In this document: piece after piece, positions 1-7,374 of the stretch
Layout of the letters: every line of letters starts with the position of its first letter
Numbering within the stretch: the first letter of the stretch is position 1
Assembly: GCF_024220175.1 (NCBI RefSeq)
Contig: NZ_CP098502.1
Location: forward strand, 2,666,001-2,730,000
Length of the DNA stretch: 64,000 bases
Origin: Paraconexibacter antarcticus
GTDB taxonomy: Bacteria; Actinomycetota; Thermoleophilia; Solirubrobacterales; Solirubrobacteraceae
Direction: 5' to 3'
Program-made: the position numbers and the translations under genes
Notes under the pieces: generated by a model
What the model saw: the letters and a program-made list of their open reading frames with translations, nothing else
The model's database searches: none
What the model was told of the DNA's origin: nothing

Positions 1-273
1 CAGTCGGCGCAGCAGTTCCTGATGGAGTCGGTGGAACACCCCGGCGGCCTGCCACTCGGCCAGGCGGCGGTGCGCGGTCGCCGGCGAGCAGCCGACCTCA
101 CGGGGCAGATGCTGCCACGCGATCCCGGTGAACAACACGAACACGATCGCGTTGAAGCACACCCGATCATCCACGCGCGGCCGCCCGCCCCGAGGATCAG
201 GTCGGTGCACCGGAAGCAGCGGTGCCGCGACCTCCCAAAGCTCGTCGCGGACCTTCCACATCGACGCGGCCAC
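1..273 (-). pseudogene. IS5-type transposase, N-terminal part (cut by window edge)
   Basis: This minus-strand reading frame runs off the left edge, so only the first 91 codons are visible. The translation begins with a short leader and continues MWKVRDELWEVAAPLLP, then a GGRPRVDDR motif, FVLFTGIAWQHLP and a helix-turn-helix-like SPATAHRRLAEW segment. That is the usual N-terminal domain of IS5-family (IS4/IS5 superfamily) transposases; the DDE catalytic core would lie beyond the edge. I take the GTG at 271-273 as start because a GGAGG sits a few bases upstream on the minus strand; an ATG at 259-261 is the alternative. Whether the gene is intact beyond the edge cannot be told, so 'pseudogene' here only means incomplete in this window. 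Confidence 0.75.
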
Positions 274-473
274 CAGCCACCTCCACAGCCAGGGTTATGT
301 CTCCCTGGCTACGTTCGCCACGCCGCCCCCAAGCCCTCCCCGCCGAGGTATTGAGACAGCTTCTAAGCCTCGATCCACCGATCCATCCGGGGTCTGAAGT
401 GGAGTGACCTCCCAAGCAGGGCTTGAAAGCGGTCGTTCGCGGCGACCGCGGCTCTGCTCAGGAGGTCACCCTC
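274..473. other. IS junction region, no gene
   Basis: No convincing gene lies here. The segment contains the outer end of the IS5-type element: read on the minus strand, bases around 344-366 give GCTGTCTCAATACC, which resembles a transposon terminus. It also holds the presumed upstream end of the IS1380-type element and its AGGAGG ribosome binding site at 460-465. I could not pair terminal inverted repeats, because the opposite ends of both elements are outside the window or lost. Confidence 0.4.
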
Positions 474-1506
474 ATGGTGAACGAGTCGGCGGTCGTGGTG
501 TTCGATGATGCGCGGGCGGTCGCGAACGCTGGGGTGATGCTCCCCGCGCTCCTCGCGCAGCGCCTCGGGCTTGAGCAACTCATCGAAGAGTGCGTGGATC
601 TCGGCGACCGTCCTGGCGCGGCGAATCCGGGCCGCAAGGTCATGACGATGTGCTCGGCGATGGTCCTCGGTGCGGACTGCATCGACGACTGCGATCTGCT
701 GCGCTCAGGACAGACCGGCGCGGTACTCGGGCATCGCGTTGCGGCGCCGTCAACGCTCGGCACGTTCCTGCGGGCGTTCACGTTCGGGCACGTCAGGCAG
801 CTAGACCGCGTGCTTGGCCTCGCGCTTGAACGCGCGTGGGCCGCGGGCGCCGGCCCGGGCGACGAGCGGCTGGTGATCGACGTTGATTCGTTTGTCGGCG
901 AGGTCCACGGCTACAAGAAGCAGGGCGCGGGCTACGGCTACACCCGAAAGCTCGGCTACCACCCACTGCTCGCGACCCGCGCGGACACCGGTGAGGTCCT
1001 CCACATCCGGCTGCGGAAGGGCTCGGCGAACACCTCCCGCGGCATGCTCCGCTTCTGCGAGGAGCTCATCGCCCGCGTTGATCGCGCCGGCGCCACAGGC
1101 CCGAAGCTGCTGCGCACCGACTCGGGGTTCTGGGCGAAGAAGACGTTCGTGCGGCTTGACCGGGCCGGCTGGCAGTTCTCGATCGGGATCCGCATGCAGC
1201 CTCACGTTCGCGCGCTCGTCGACGCGATCGACGAGGACGCCTGGGTGACCTTGGAGGACTACCCCAAGACCTCTGTCGCGCAGATCGCCGAGACCACGAT
1301 CGGCGACTTCCGCATGATCATCCGCCGAGTCAGGACGCTCTCCCAGCAAGGCGAGCTGCTCCCGAGTTGGGAGCACTACCCGTTCGCGACCAACCGCACC
1401 GACGAGCTCCAGATTGTCGAGGCTGAGCATCGCCAGCACGCCGTCGTTGAGCTCGCGATCCGCGACCTCAAAGATCAGGCGCTCGCGCACTTCCCCTCGG
1501 GCAAGT
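474..1506 (+). pseudogene. IS1380-type transposase, 3' end lost to IS3 insertion
   Basis: The frame starts at an ATG with AGGAGG 8 nt upstream and encodes about 344 residues of an IS1380-family DDE transposase. Visible family features are the early LPALLAQRLGLEQLI segment, the first catalytic Asp in VIDVDSFVGEV, the LLRTDSGFW motif with the second Asp, and the conserved HRQHAVVELAIRDLKDQALAHFPSGK region carrying the Glu. IS1380 transposases are normally about 450-490 aa, so roughly the last quarter is missing. At 1507 the reading frame enters the inverted repeat of an IS3 element and adds 28 unrelated residues before a stop at 1590-1592. The gene should be inactive. Confidence 0.9.
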
Positions 1507-1555
1507 TGAGCCGTCCCGGTTTCACGGAGACTTGTTGTTTGGGTTTCCTCTCTCG

Positions 1556-2446
1556 TCAGTGGGAGAGGGGTGAGCCGGACCGTATCGCGTAGAGGGTCTC
1601 GAATTCGACGGGCGGGATGTGACCGATCGCGGAGTGCAGGCGGTCGTGGTTGTACCAGCCGACCCACTCCACAACGGCGAGCTCCAGTTGGGTGCGGGTT
1701 TGCCAGACGCGGTCGCGGATCAGCTCGGTCTTGAAGCTGTCCACGAAGCTCTCGGCCATCGCGTTGTCGTACGCGTCACCGGTCGAGCCGAGCGAGCCGA
1801 GCACGTCGTTGTCCAGGAGCGCTTGGGTGAAGTCGAAGCTCGTGTATTGCGATCCCCTGTCCGAATGATGGATAAGTTGTAGATCGGCGCCGTGTCGGCG
1901 GGTGCCCAAGGCCATCTTCAGCGCGTCGAGCACGAGGTCGGTGCGCATGTGGCCGGCGAGCTGCCAGCCGACGACCCGGCGGGAGTAGACGTCAAGGACG
2001 AAGCTGAAGAACCCCACGCCCTCCCACGACTTTAGATACGTGAAGTCGGCGATCCACAGCGCGTCCGGCCGGGTCGCGGTGAACTGGCGGTTGACCAGGT
2101 CCGGTCGCCCTGAGCCGGCCGGGTCAGCGACCGTGGTCTTCCACGCTCGGCCGCGGCGCTTGGCCCCGATCAGACCGTCCGCTGCCATGAGCCGCTCAAC
2201 GCGGCCGCGGCCGACCTGCACGCCCTGACGGCGCAGCGCCTTCCACACGCGCAGCGATCCGTACGCCTCGTAGTTGGCGCGGTACACCGCCCGGATTTGC
2301 TCGAGCAACACGGCGTCTTCCTGCGCGCGGGTCGACAACACCCCGGTCGCGCGCTGGTAGAACGCCGAGGGCGAGGTCCCGAGGGTGCGGCAGGTGAGCT
2401 CGACAGCGAAGCCGGCCGCCCGCTGCTTTTCGATGAAGGCGCTCAC
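1556..2446 (-). CDS. IS3-family transposase OrfB (rve integrase catalytic domain)
   Basis: The 296-aa product has the HTH_21-like N-terminus and the retroviral-integrase core of IS3 OrfB. The DDE residues are seen in WIADFTYL, HHSDRGSQYTS and NAMAESFVDSFKTE. The frame opens with a GTG whose last two bases form part of the orfA stop codon (GTGA overlap), and it lies in the -1 frame relative to orfA. Both translational coupling and the programmed -1 frameshift typical of IS3 elements are therefore possible; I see no classical A6G slippery run. The frame is intact and probably active. Confidence 0.93.
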   Translation of the reverse strand: MSAFIEKQRAAGFAVELTCRTLGTSPSAFYQRATGVLSTRAQEDAVLLEQIRAVYRANYEAYGSLRVWKALRRQGVQVGRGRVERLMAADGLIGAKRRGRAWKTTVADPAGSGRPDLVNRQFTATRPDALWIADFTYLKSWEGVGFFSFVLDVYSRRVVGWQLAGHMRTDLVLDALKMALGTRRHGADLQLIHHSDRGSQYTSFDFTQALLDNDVLGSLGSTGDAYDNAMAESFVDSFKTELIRDRVWQTRTQLELAVVEWVGWYNHDRLHSAIGHIPPVEFETLYAIRSGSPLSH

Positions 2447-2745
2447 CTCCGCGGGGTCCCGTCGAGCTCCTTGGCGAAAAACACCGAAGCGGCCTTGAGG
2501 ATCTCGTTCTGCCGCCGCAGTTCCTTGACCTCACGTTCGAGCAGACGCATCCGGTCGCGCTCGACCGTGTTCAGCACGTCGCTGCGCGTTCCGGCGTCGG
2601 CCTCGGCGAGCCGCACCCAGTTCCGAAGCGACTCCTTGTGCACGTCCAGGTCGCGGGCGACCTGCGCGATCGGACGCCCGGACTCCAGCACCGTCTTGAC
2701 GGCCCGCTCACGCAACTCCGGCGGGTACTTCCTTCCACGAGCCAT
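2443..2745 (-). CDS. IS3-family transposase OrfA (helix-turn-helix)
   Basis: A 100-aa protein starting MARGRKYPPELRERAVKTV, with the transposase_8 helix-turn-helix (IAQVARDLDVHKESLRNWV) followed by a heptad-like leucine zipper (MRLLEREVKELRRQNEILKAA). In IS3 elements this part binds the terminal repeats and is made either alone or fused to OrfB by frameshifting. The stop codon overlaps the orfB start. The start ATG is the first in the frame and sits about 70 bp inside the right-hand inverted repeat, as usual. Confidence 0.92.
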   Translation of the reverse strand: MARGRKYPPELRERAVKTVLESGRPIAQVARDLDVHKESLRNWVRLAEADAGTRSDVLNTVERDRMRLLEREVKELRRQNEILKAASVFFAKELDGTPRR

Positions 2746-2819
2746 ATGACCACGTACTTCCTCTCAACAGACCGAATGCCTGTTTCAGAAGTCCCCGTCG
2801 ATCCCGGGACGGCTCAACG

Positions 2820-3211
2820 GCCATGCCAAGCAGGGCGCCCACCGGCCCGAAGCTGCTGCGCACGGACTCCGGGTTTTGGAACAAGAAGCTGATGGCCAAG
2901 CTCGAAGCCGCGGGCTGGACCTATTCGATCGGGGTGCGCCGCCAGGGCAAGATTCCTGCCGCGATCGCTGCGATCCCCGAGACCGCTGGCAGCCGCTTGA
3001 GGACTACCCCGCGGACGGCGAGGCCCAGATCGCGCAGACGATGATCGGCACCCAGCGTCTGGTCGTGCGCCGCACCCGGCTGCTCGGTGCGCAAGCCGAA
3101 CTGTGGCCTAACTGGCGGCACTTCGCGTCCTTGACCAACCGCACCGAACCGTTGGAAATCGTAGAGGCCGAGCACCGCCAGCACGCCGTCGTCGAGCTCG
3201 CGATCCGCGCG
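2820..3211 (+). pseudogene. IS1380-type transposase internal fragment, frameshifted
   Basis: This is a second IS1380 transposase remnant, similar to but clearly different from the copy at 474-1506. It starts immediately after the IS3 element, keeps TGPKLLRTDSGFW and IGVRRQGKIPAAIAAI, then changes frame near 2988. There, loss of one base separates the codons for ETA from those for WQPLEDYP. The second frame continues through HRQHAVVELAIR and similarity ends at about 3211, exactly where the first copy reads DLKDQ. Both N- and C-terminal regions are absent. The two flanks of the IS3 element are therefore not halves of one gene. Confidence 0.85.
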
Positions 3212-3684
3212 CTGGCCCTGGGCACACGACTTCCTCGCCGCCCTGGCCCGCATCCGCGCGCTGCCGCCACCCGCCTGACCCGGCCCGGCTCCGCAACGAC
3301 CATCCGTGCCACACCGCCGGCGTTCGCTTGCCCGCATCGCGGCCCCACCGAGACACTCGCGACCGCCTCGACGAGCGCGCGGCCGCCGCGCCCGGCGACG
3401 ACAACTCACAACGGTGGATCGAGGCTTGGTTGCCAGGTGTCGTCTGCGCGCCGGGGTTCGCGGAGTCCCGCGCGCCTGGGGTCGCGGGCCAGCTCGCGCG
3501 ACGTCCGCGCCGACGGGCCGGCCGCAACGGCATCAAGCGACGTGAAGATGGACGACCAGCCCGTTGTGGCGGTCGTCGGCCGGCAGCCCGCACGGCGGTC
3601 GGCGCGCGGCGCGGCCCAGTTCCGCGCAGCTCGGTCGTCGAGACGCCGCGGAGCGGCTGCTGCACTGGGTGCGGCGGCGGGCGC
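3212..3684. other. Degenerate stretch without a recognisable gene
   Basis: About 470 bp between the broken IS1380 fragment and the nitrilase-family gene. A short reading RWPWAHDFLAALARIRALPP ending at a TGA near 3280 looks like a protein C-terminus fused to the break, but I cannot name its source. The rest has open frames on both strands only because of GC bias and shows no motif. I interpret it as transposon debris. Confidence 0.4.
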
Positions 3685-4668
3685 TCAGGCCGTCTGGTGC
3701 TCGCGGGCGCCGAGCAGCTCGTCAAGGCTCCGGGCGTCTGCGGGACGTGAGCGGGCGTGGCGCTCGTACCAGCGGCGCCCGTGCGCGCGCTGATAGGTCC
3801 AAAACACCGACGCCACCGCGCCGCGGGGGTGCAGCCAATAGCCGTCGGTGACGTCGAGCGTCGGCGCGACTTGTCGCGGGTCGACGTCGGCTATGACGAT
3901 CCCTTGGCCGGCCGACGCCGGTCGCCACGCGAGGACGCCGCCGTGGGCGTCGGTGATGGCCGCCCCGCCCTGGAAGTGCCCGCGGTAGGGCAGGCCCGGG
4001 ACCCACGGCACGCCGCACACGATCGAGCCGCAGTGCGCCGCGTGGACGACGGGCACGCCGAGCGCCCGCGCCATCGCCGGCGCGACCCCTGCCGCGGTGC
4101 GCGCGTTGGCGGCCTCGAGCTTGCGGGTCAGCGCCTTGGGCGGGTACTCCGGGATTGACCACCATGCCGAGCCGCCGACGAGCAGGTCGACGCGGTCGCG
4201 CAGCCGGTGGACGGTCTGGGTGCGCATGAGCTCCCAGCAAACCGCGGCGCCGACGGGAACGCCACCCGGGCCGGCGATGACGCCGGGGTCGCTGCCCGTC
4301 GTGTAGTAGCAGGCCTCCCACATCGTGGCGAGGTCCTTGTCGTGGCGGCCGAGGATTGTCCCGTCGCGGTCCACGAGGAAGAACGCGTTGCGGTTGTGGC
4401 CGTCCGGATCGCGGCAGAGGAACGACCCGCCGGCCACGATCCCGTGACGCCGCGCGATGTCGACCAGCAGCTGCATCCCTGCGCCGTCGGGCGGCAGCGC
4501 TGCGCCCGCGAGCCGGTCGTCGAAGGCCATGCCGGTGGTGAAGAACTCGGGCAGGATGATCCACTCGGCGCCCGCCGCGGCGGCCTCGTCCGCCAACGCG
4601 CGACAGCGGCGCAAGTTCTCGCCGACGTCGGCCACGACGGACTCCAGCTGGACGGCGGCGACACGCAT
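3685..4668 (-). CDS. Carbon-nitrogen hydrolase (nitrilase superfamily)
   Basis: A 327-aa cytosolic amidase/nitrilase-fold protein. The Glu-Lys-Cys triad is visible: Glu41 in the LPEFF motif, Lys111 in RHDKDL and Cys144 in AAVCWEL. Such enzymes cleave non-peptide C-N bonds (nitriles, amides, N-carbamoyl compounds) by way of a Cys thioester. The WEL motif after the Cys and the overall length fit the amidase or N-carbamoylase-like branches, but the substrate cannot be read from sequence. The ATG at 4666-4668 is supported by the hexamer TACCCT exactly 6 nt upstream, suggesting a leaderless mRNA. The gene stands alone between IS debris and an IS66 element, and its last codons border the degenerate region. 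Confidence 0.88.
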   Translation of the reverse strand: MRVAAVQLESVVADVGENLRRCRALADEAAAAGAEWIILPEFFTTGMAFDDRLAGAALPPDGAGMQLLVDIARRHGIVAGGSFLCRDPDGHNRNAFFLVDRDGTILGRHDKDLATMWEACYYTTGSDPGVIAGPGGVPVGAAVCWELMRTQTVHRLRDRVDLLVGGSAWWSIPEYPPKALTRKLEAANARTAAGVAPAMARALGVPVVHAAHCGSIVCGVPWVPGLPYRGHFQGGAAITDAHGGVLAWRPASAGQGIVIADVDPRQVAPTLDVTDGYWLHPRGAVASVFWTYQRAHGRRWYERHARSRPADARSLDELLGAREHQTA

Positions 4669-4674
4669 AGCCGC

Positions 4675-4680
4675 AGGGTA
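4675..4680 (-). promoter_or_regulatory. Leaderless-type -10 hexamer TACCCT
   Basis: Read on the minus strand, TACCCT ends 6 nt before the ATG of the nitrilase-family gene. It matches the TANNNT consensus and spacing expected when transcription starts at the start codon. Confidence 0.6.
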
Positions 4681-4781
4681 GTAGCGCGGTGTCGCGGTGT
4701 CAGCGCCCGACGACCCTCTGGCTTCGCGGTGTTCGGGCGCTCACCGGGTAGTCCCATCGGCCAGCCACTCCACCCCTCGTG

Positions 4782-4789
4782 AAGAAGCC
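4782..4789. repeat. IS66 target-site duplication, left copy (AAGAAGCC)
   Basis: Eight bases directly outside the left inverted repeat, identical to 6303-6310 outside the right one. Removing the element and one copy restores an uninterrupted hairpin-forming sequence (see 6303-6330). Confidence 0.95.
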
Positions 4790-6302
4790 GTAGGCGTTCA
4801 GTTGGTCGGGGGGACATAACCGGGGGTTGTCGAACTTGGTTGTGTGGAGCGGCAGGACGCGGAGGCGATCTATGAGCAGGGCCGCGATGTCGTTGTCGCG
4901 GTGTTGATGCGGCTGGACGAGCAGGTCCAGCGCCTTGAGAAGCGCGTCATTCAGCAAGACGAGCGGATCGCCGTGCTGGAGCGGCAGCTGGGCCGGTCGT
5001 CGCGGAACTCGTCGCAGCCGCCGAGCGCCGACCCGCCTCGTGTGCCGCCGCGGGTGAAGGGCCCGTCAGGCCGGGCACCGGGCGGTCAGCCCGGGCATGA
5101 GGGCAAGGGTCGCTCGTTGCTTGAGGCCGCCGCGGTTGACGAGGTCGTTGACTACTGGCCTGCCGGATGCGGGTGCGGCAGGCTGTTCGCCCCGGGCGAC
5201 CTGGTTGCGGTCGGGGGCCCGGCACGGCATCAGGTCGAGGAGCTGCCGGTGATGGCCGTCACCGTGACCGAGCACCGCTGTCACCACGTGATCTGTCCCG
5301 GCTGCGGAGCTCAGCGGCGCGGCGAACTTCCCGCGGCAGTCGCCGCGAGCGCTTTGGGTCCGCGGCTGCAGGCGGCGGTCGTGACGTTGTCGGTCCGCAA
5401 CCGCATCAGCCGCCGCGACGTGGTCGAGCTTTGCGAACAGTTGTTCAACGCCCGCGTGAGCGTCGGGACCGTCGACACCATCCTCGCCCGCGTCGCCGAC
5501 GCGCTGATCGTCCCGTGCGAGGACCTCCTTGACCGCGTCCGCTCAGCGTCGGCGGTGAACATGGACGAGACCGGCTGGCGCCTGCGCGGTGGACAGCGCG
5601 CGATGTGGGGGGCGTTCACCGAGCGTCACGCGATCTTGCAGATCACCGCAAGCCGCCACGATGACCACGCCAAAGAACTCCTCGGTGGTAGCCGGGCGAT
5701 CATCACCTCTGACAGGTGGTGGGCCTACAACCATCTGCCGGTCCGAAGACGGCAGATCTGCTGGTCACATTTGCAGCGCGACTTCGCTTTCCAAGCCGAA
5801 GGCCGCGGCATCGAAAAACAACTCGGTGAGGCCGGCCTCGCCGTCTGCGCCGACCTGTTCGCCGCCTGGGCCGCGTTTCAGCAGACCGGCGACCGCCCCG
5901 AACTGCAGCGCCAGATCCGGCTTCTGCAGCGACGGCTGAAACCGGTGCTACGCGAGCACGGCGGCAAGAAAGTGCGCTACCGCCAAGGCCGCGGCTTCTC
6001 CCGCGGCCTGCTGAACCTGTGGCCCGCCCTCTGGACCTTCGCCCGCCAGCCCGGCGTCACGCCGACAAACAACCACGCCGAACGCGGCCTACGCGGCGCC
6101 GTCATCTACCGCAAACTCAGCTTCGGCAGCCAATCCGAAAACGGCGAAGCCCGCATCGCCCGGCTGCTCTCCGCCCACACCACCTGCCGCATGCAAGGCC
6201 GCAGCCTCCACGAGTACCTCATCCAGGTGCTCCACGCCAACGCACACAGCGAACCAGTGCCGCTGCTGGCCTAACACCAGCCGCAGGGCACTGAACGCCT
6301 AC
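4790..6302 (+). mobile_element. IS66-family (ISBst12-like) insertion sequence, complete
   Basis: A 1513-bp element with 13-bp perfect terminal inverted repeats, GTAGGCGTTCAGT at 4790-4802 and its complement at 6290-6302. It is flanked by a perfect 8-bp direct repeat AAGAAGCC (4782-4789 and 6303-6310), the target-duplication length known for IS66. It contains only the tnpC-type transposase and no tnpA/tnpB, as in the ISBst12 subgroup. Perfect ends, perfect duplication and an intact frame indicate a recent insertion. Confidence 0.95.
4844..6274 (+). CDS. IS66-family transposase (TnpC type)
   Basis: A 476-aa transposase. It has an N-terminal coiled coil (residues about 20-50, RLEKRVIQQDERIAVLERQL), the zinc-ribbon-like CGCG...CPGCG segment of the second domain, and the IS66 catalytic core with DDE residues in NMDETGW, TSDRWWAYN and NNHAERGLR. 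It ends in the conserved C-terminal IS66 domain (SENGEARIARLLSAHTT). The frame is unbroken and fills the element from 54 bp after the left repeat to 16 bp before the right repeat. I keep the first ATG-type start with the full coiled coil. Confidence 0.95.
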   Translation: MERQDAEAIYEQGRDVVVAVLMRLDEQVQRLEKRVIQQDERIAVLERQLGRSSRNSSQPPSADPPRVPPRVKGPSGRAPGGQPGHEGKGRSLLEAAAVDEVVDYWPAGCGCGRLFAPGDLVAVGGPARHQVEELPVMAVTVTEHRCHHVICPGCGAQRRGELPAAVAASALGPRLQAAVVTLSVRNRISRRDVVELCEQLFNARVSVGTVDTILARVADALIVPCEDLLDRVRSASAVNMDETGWRLRGGQRAMWGAFTERHAILQITASRHDDHAKELLGGSRAIITSDRWWAYNHLPVRRRQICWSHLQRDFAFQAEGRGIEKQLGEAGLAVCADLFAAWAAFQQTGDRPELQRQIRLLQRRLKPVLREHGGKKVRYRQGRGFSRGLLNLWPALWTFARQPGVTPTNNHAERGLRGAVIYRKLSFGSQSENGEARIARLLSAHTTCRMQGRSLHEYLIQVLHANAHSEPVPLLA

Positions 6303-6330
6303 AAGAAGCCCTGCTGGTGCGGGGCTTCTG
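6303..6330. terminator. Hairpin split by the IS66 insertion (right copy of target duplication included)
   Basis: After the IS66 right end the sequence reads AGAAGCCC, a 10-base loop, then GGGCTTCT, which forms an 8-bp perfect stem. The left arm is part of the duplicated target AAGAAGCC. The element thus inserted into the left arm of a terminator-like hairpin, and the duplication regenerated one intact copy on the right side. No T-run follows, so terminator function is inferred from shape only. Confidence 0.55.
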
Positions 6331-6363
6331 TCGTCTCCGGGCCGGGTCTGAGAGGGTTCGGGG

Positions 6364-6762
6364 ATATCCGACGACGCCTCGACCGAGGACCCCGCCGAGG
6401 TCATCGACACGATCATCGCCCAGCTCGGCGACTGGCGGGGCGCGCTGCTGGCCCGCATGCGCGGGCTCATCCGCGAGGCCGATCCCGACGTCGTGGAGGA
6501 GATCAAGTGGCGCAAGCCCTCCAACCCGCTCGGGGTCCCGGTCTGGAGCCACGGCGGCATCATCTGCACCGGCGAGACGTACAAGGACAAGGTGAAGCTC
6601 ACGTTCATGAAGGGCGCGTCGGTGCCGGACCCGGCCGGCATCTTCAACTCGAGCCTCGACGGCAACGCGCGCCGGGCGATCGACATCGGTCAGGACGCCG
6701 CGATCGACGAGGCGGCGTTCGTGGCCCTCGTGCGTGCCGCCGTCGAGCTCAACGCGTCGTAG
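6364..6762 (+). CDS. DUF1801-like (YdhG-type) protein; start codon appears to be ATA
   Basis: The clear part of this protein (from an ATG at 6457) reads MRGLIREADPDVVEEIKW, then VPVWSHGGIICTGETYKDKVK and GIFNSSLDGNARRAIDI. This is the signature of small DUF1801 proteins related to the iron-chaperone/YdhG fold; the cellular role is not established. Known relatives carry about 30 more residues before this ATG, and the same frame here does encode them (DPAEVIDTIIAQLGDWRGAL). The natural N-terminus would be (M)SDDASTEDP, but its first codon at 6364-6366 is ATA instead of ATG. The six bases ending 6 nt upstream, GAGGGT, are one change from the TAGGGT hexamer used by other genes here. Either ATA is used, the shorter form is made, or the gene has lost its start; the IS66 end lies 61 bp upstream. 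Confidence 0.65.
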   Translation: MSDDASTEDPAEVIDTIIAQLGDWRGALLARMRGLIREADPDVVEEIKWRKPSNPLGVPVWSHGGIICTGETYKDKVKLTFMKGASVPDPAGIFNSSLDGNARRAIDIGQDAAIDEAAFVALVRAAVELNAS

Positions 6763-6789
6763 ACCACCACCACCCGGAGAGCGTCAACC

Positions 6790-7350
6790 ATGCGCAAGCT
6801 GCAGAGCCAGGGCGTCCACCACATCACGCTCACGGGCGCCGACCGGCGGACGTCGATCGACTTCTGGGAGGGGGTGCTCGGCATGCCGTTCGTCTTCGAG
6901 CAGCCCAACCTCGACAACCCGGCCGAGAGCCACCTCTACTTCGACCCGGGCGACGGGCGCCTCATCACGATCTTCACGAACGAGGAGCGGCAGGGGGACG
7001 GCGACCGCACGCCGACCGAGCCGGGCTGCGTGCACCACCTCGCGTTCGCGATCTCGGCGGCGACGTTCGCCCAGACCGTGGAGCGCCTCGACGAGCGCGG
7101 CATCCACCACAGCGGGGTGAAGGACCGCGGGTTCATGGACTCGATCTACTTCAAGGACCCGCTCGGGCTCCTCATCGAGCTCGCGGCCTACCGCTTCGTC
7201 CCGCCGCACGGGTTCACGCACGCGGACGTCCTCCTCGCGGCCCACCGGATCCGCGTCGCCCGGGGCGACTACAACATCGACACGGTCCACCTCGCGGACG
7301 CGATCGAGGAGCTCAGCGGGCGGCGCGAGTCGCTGTCCGACGACGGCTGA
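6790..7350 (+). CDS. Glyoxalase/VOC-superfamily dioxygenase-like protein
   Basis: A 186-aa vicinal-oxygen-chelate protein with two beta-alpha-beta-beta-beta halves. The first is GVHHITLTGADRRTSIDFW through SHLYFDPGDGRLITIF, the second CVHHLAFAISAATFAQTVERL through SIYFKDPLGLLIELA. Metal ligands expected for ring-cleavage dioxygenases or glyoxalases can be placed at the His of VHHITL, the His of VHHLAF and the Glu of LLIELA. It follows the DUF1801-like gene by 27 bp with GGAGAG upstream of the ATG and is probably co-transcribed. Substrate unknown; catechol-type dioxygenase or glyoxalase-like hydrolase are both possible. Confidence 0.85.
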   Translation: MRKLQSQGVHHITLTGADRRTSIDFWEGVLGMPFVFEQPNLDNPAESHLYFDPGDGRLITIFTNEERQGDGDRTPTEPGCVHHLAFAISAATFAQTVERLDERGIHHSGVKDRGFMDSIYFKDPLGLLIELAAYRFVPPHGFTHADVLLAAHRIRVARGDYNIDTVHLADAIEELSGRRESLSDDG

Positions 7351-7374
7351 GCGCCGCCGGGGTGCGCGCGGCCG

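Larger units (their letters stand above)
1507..2816 (-). mobile_element. IS3-family insertion sequence, complete
   Basis: A 1310-bp element bounded by terminal inverted repeats: TGAGCCGTCCCGG at 1507-1519 and its exact complement at 2804-2816, with imperfect similarity continuing inward to GGAGACT/GGGGACT. It carries the two overlapping frames orfA and orfB on the minus strand, as expected of IS3. The 3-4 bases outside the ends (AGT on the left, ACG on the right) do not match, so no target duplication is visible. The left flank is one IS1380 copy and the right flank a different one. Recombination or an adjacent deletion after insertion would explain this. Confidence 0.92.

Noticed and set aside
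3212..3684. Open frames after the second IS1380 fragment
   Set aside because: No motif, start signal or consistent codon bias; several frames are open on both strands simply from GC content. Treated as debris.
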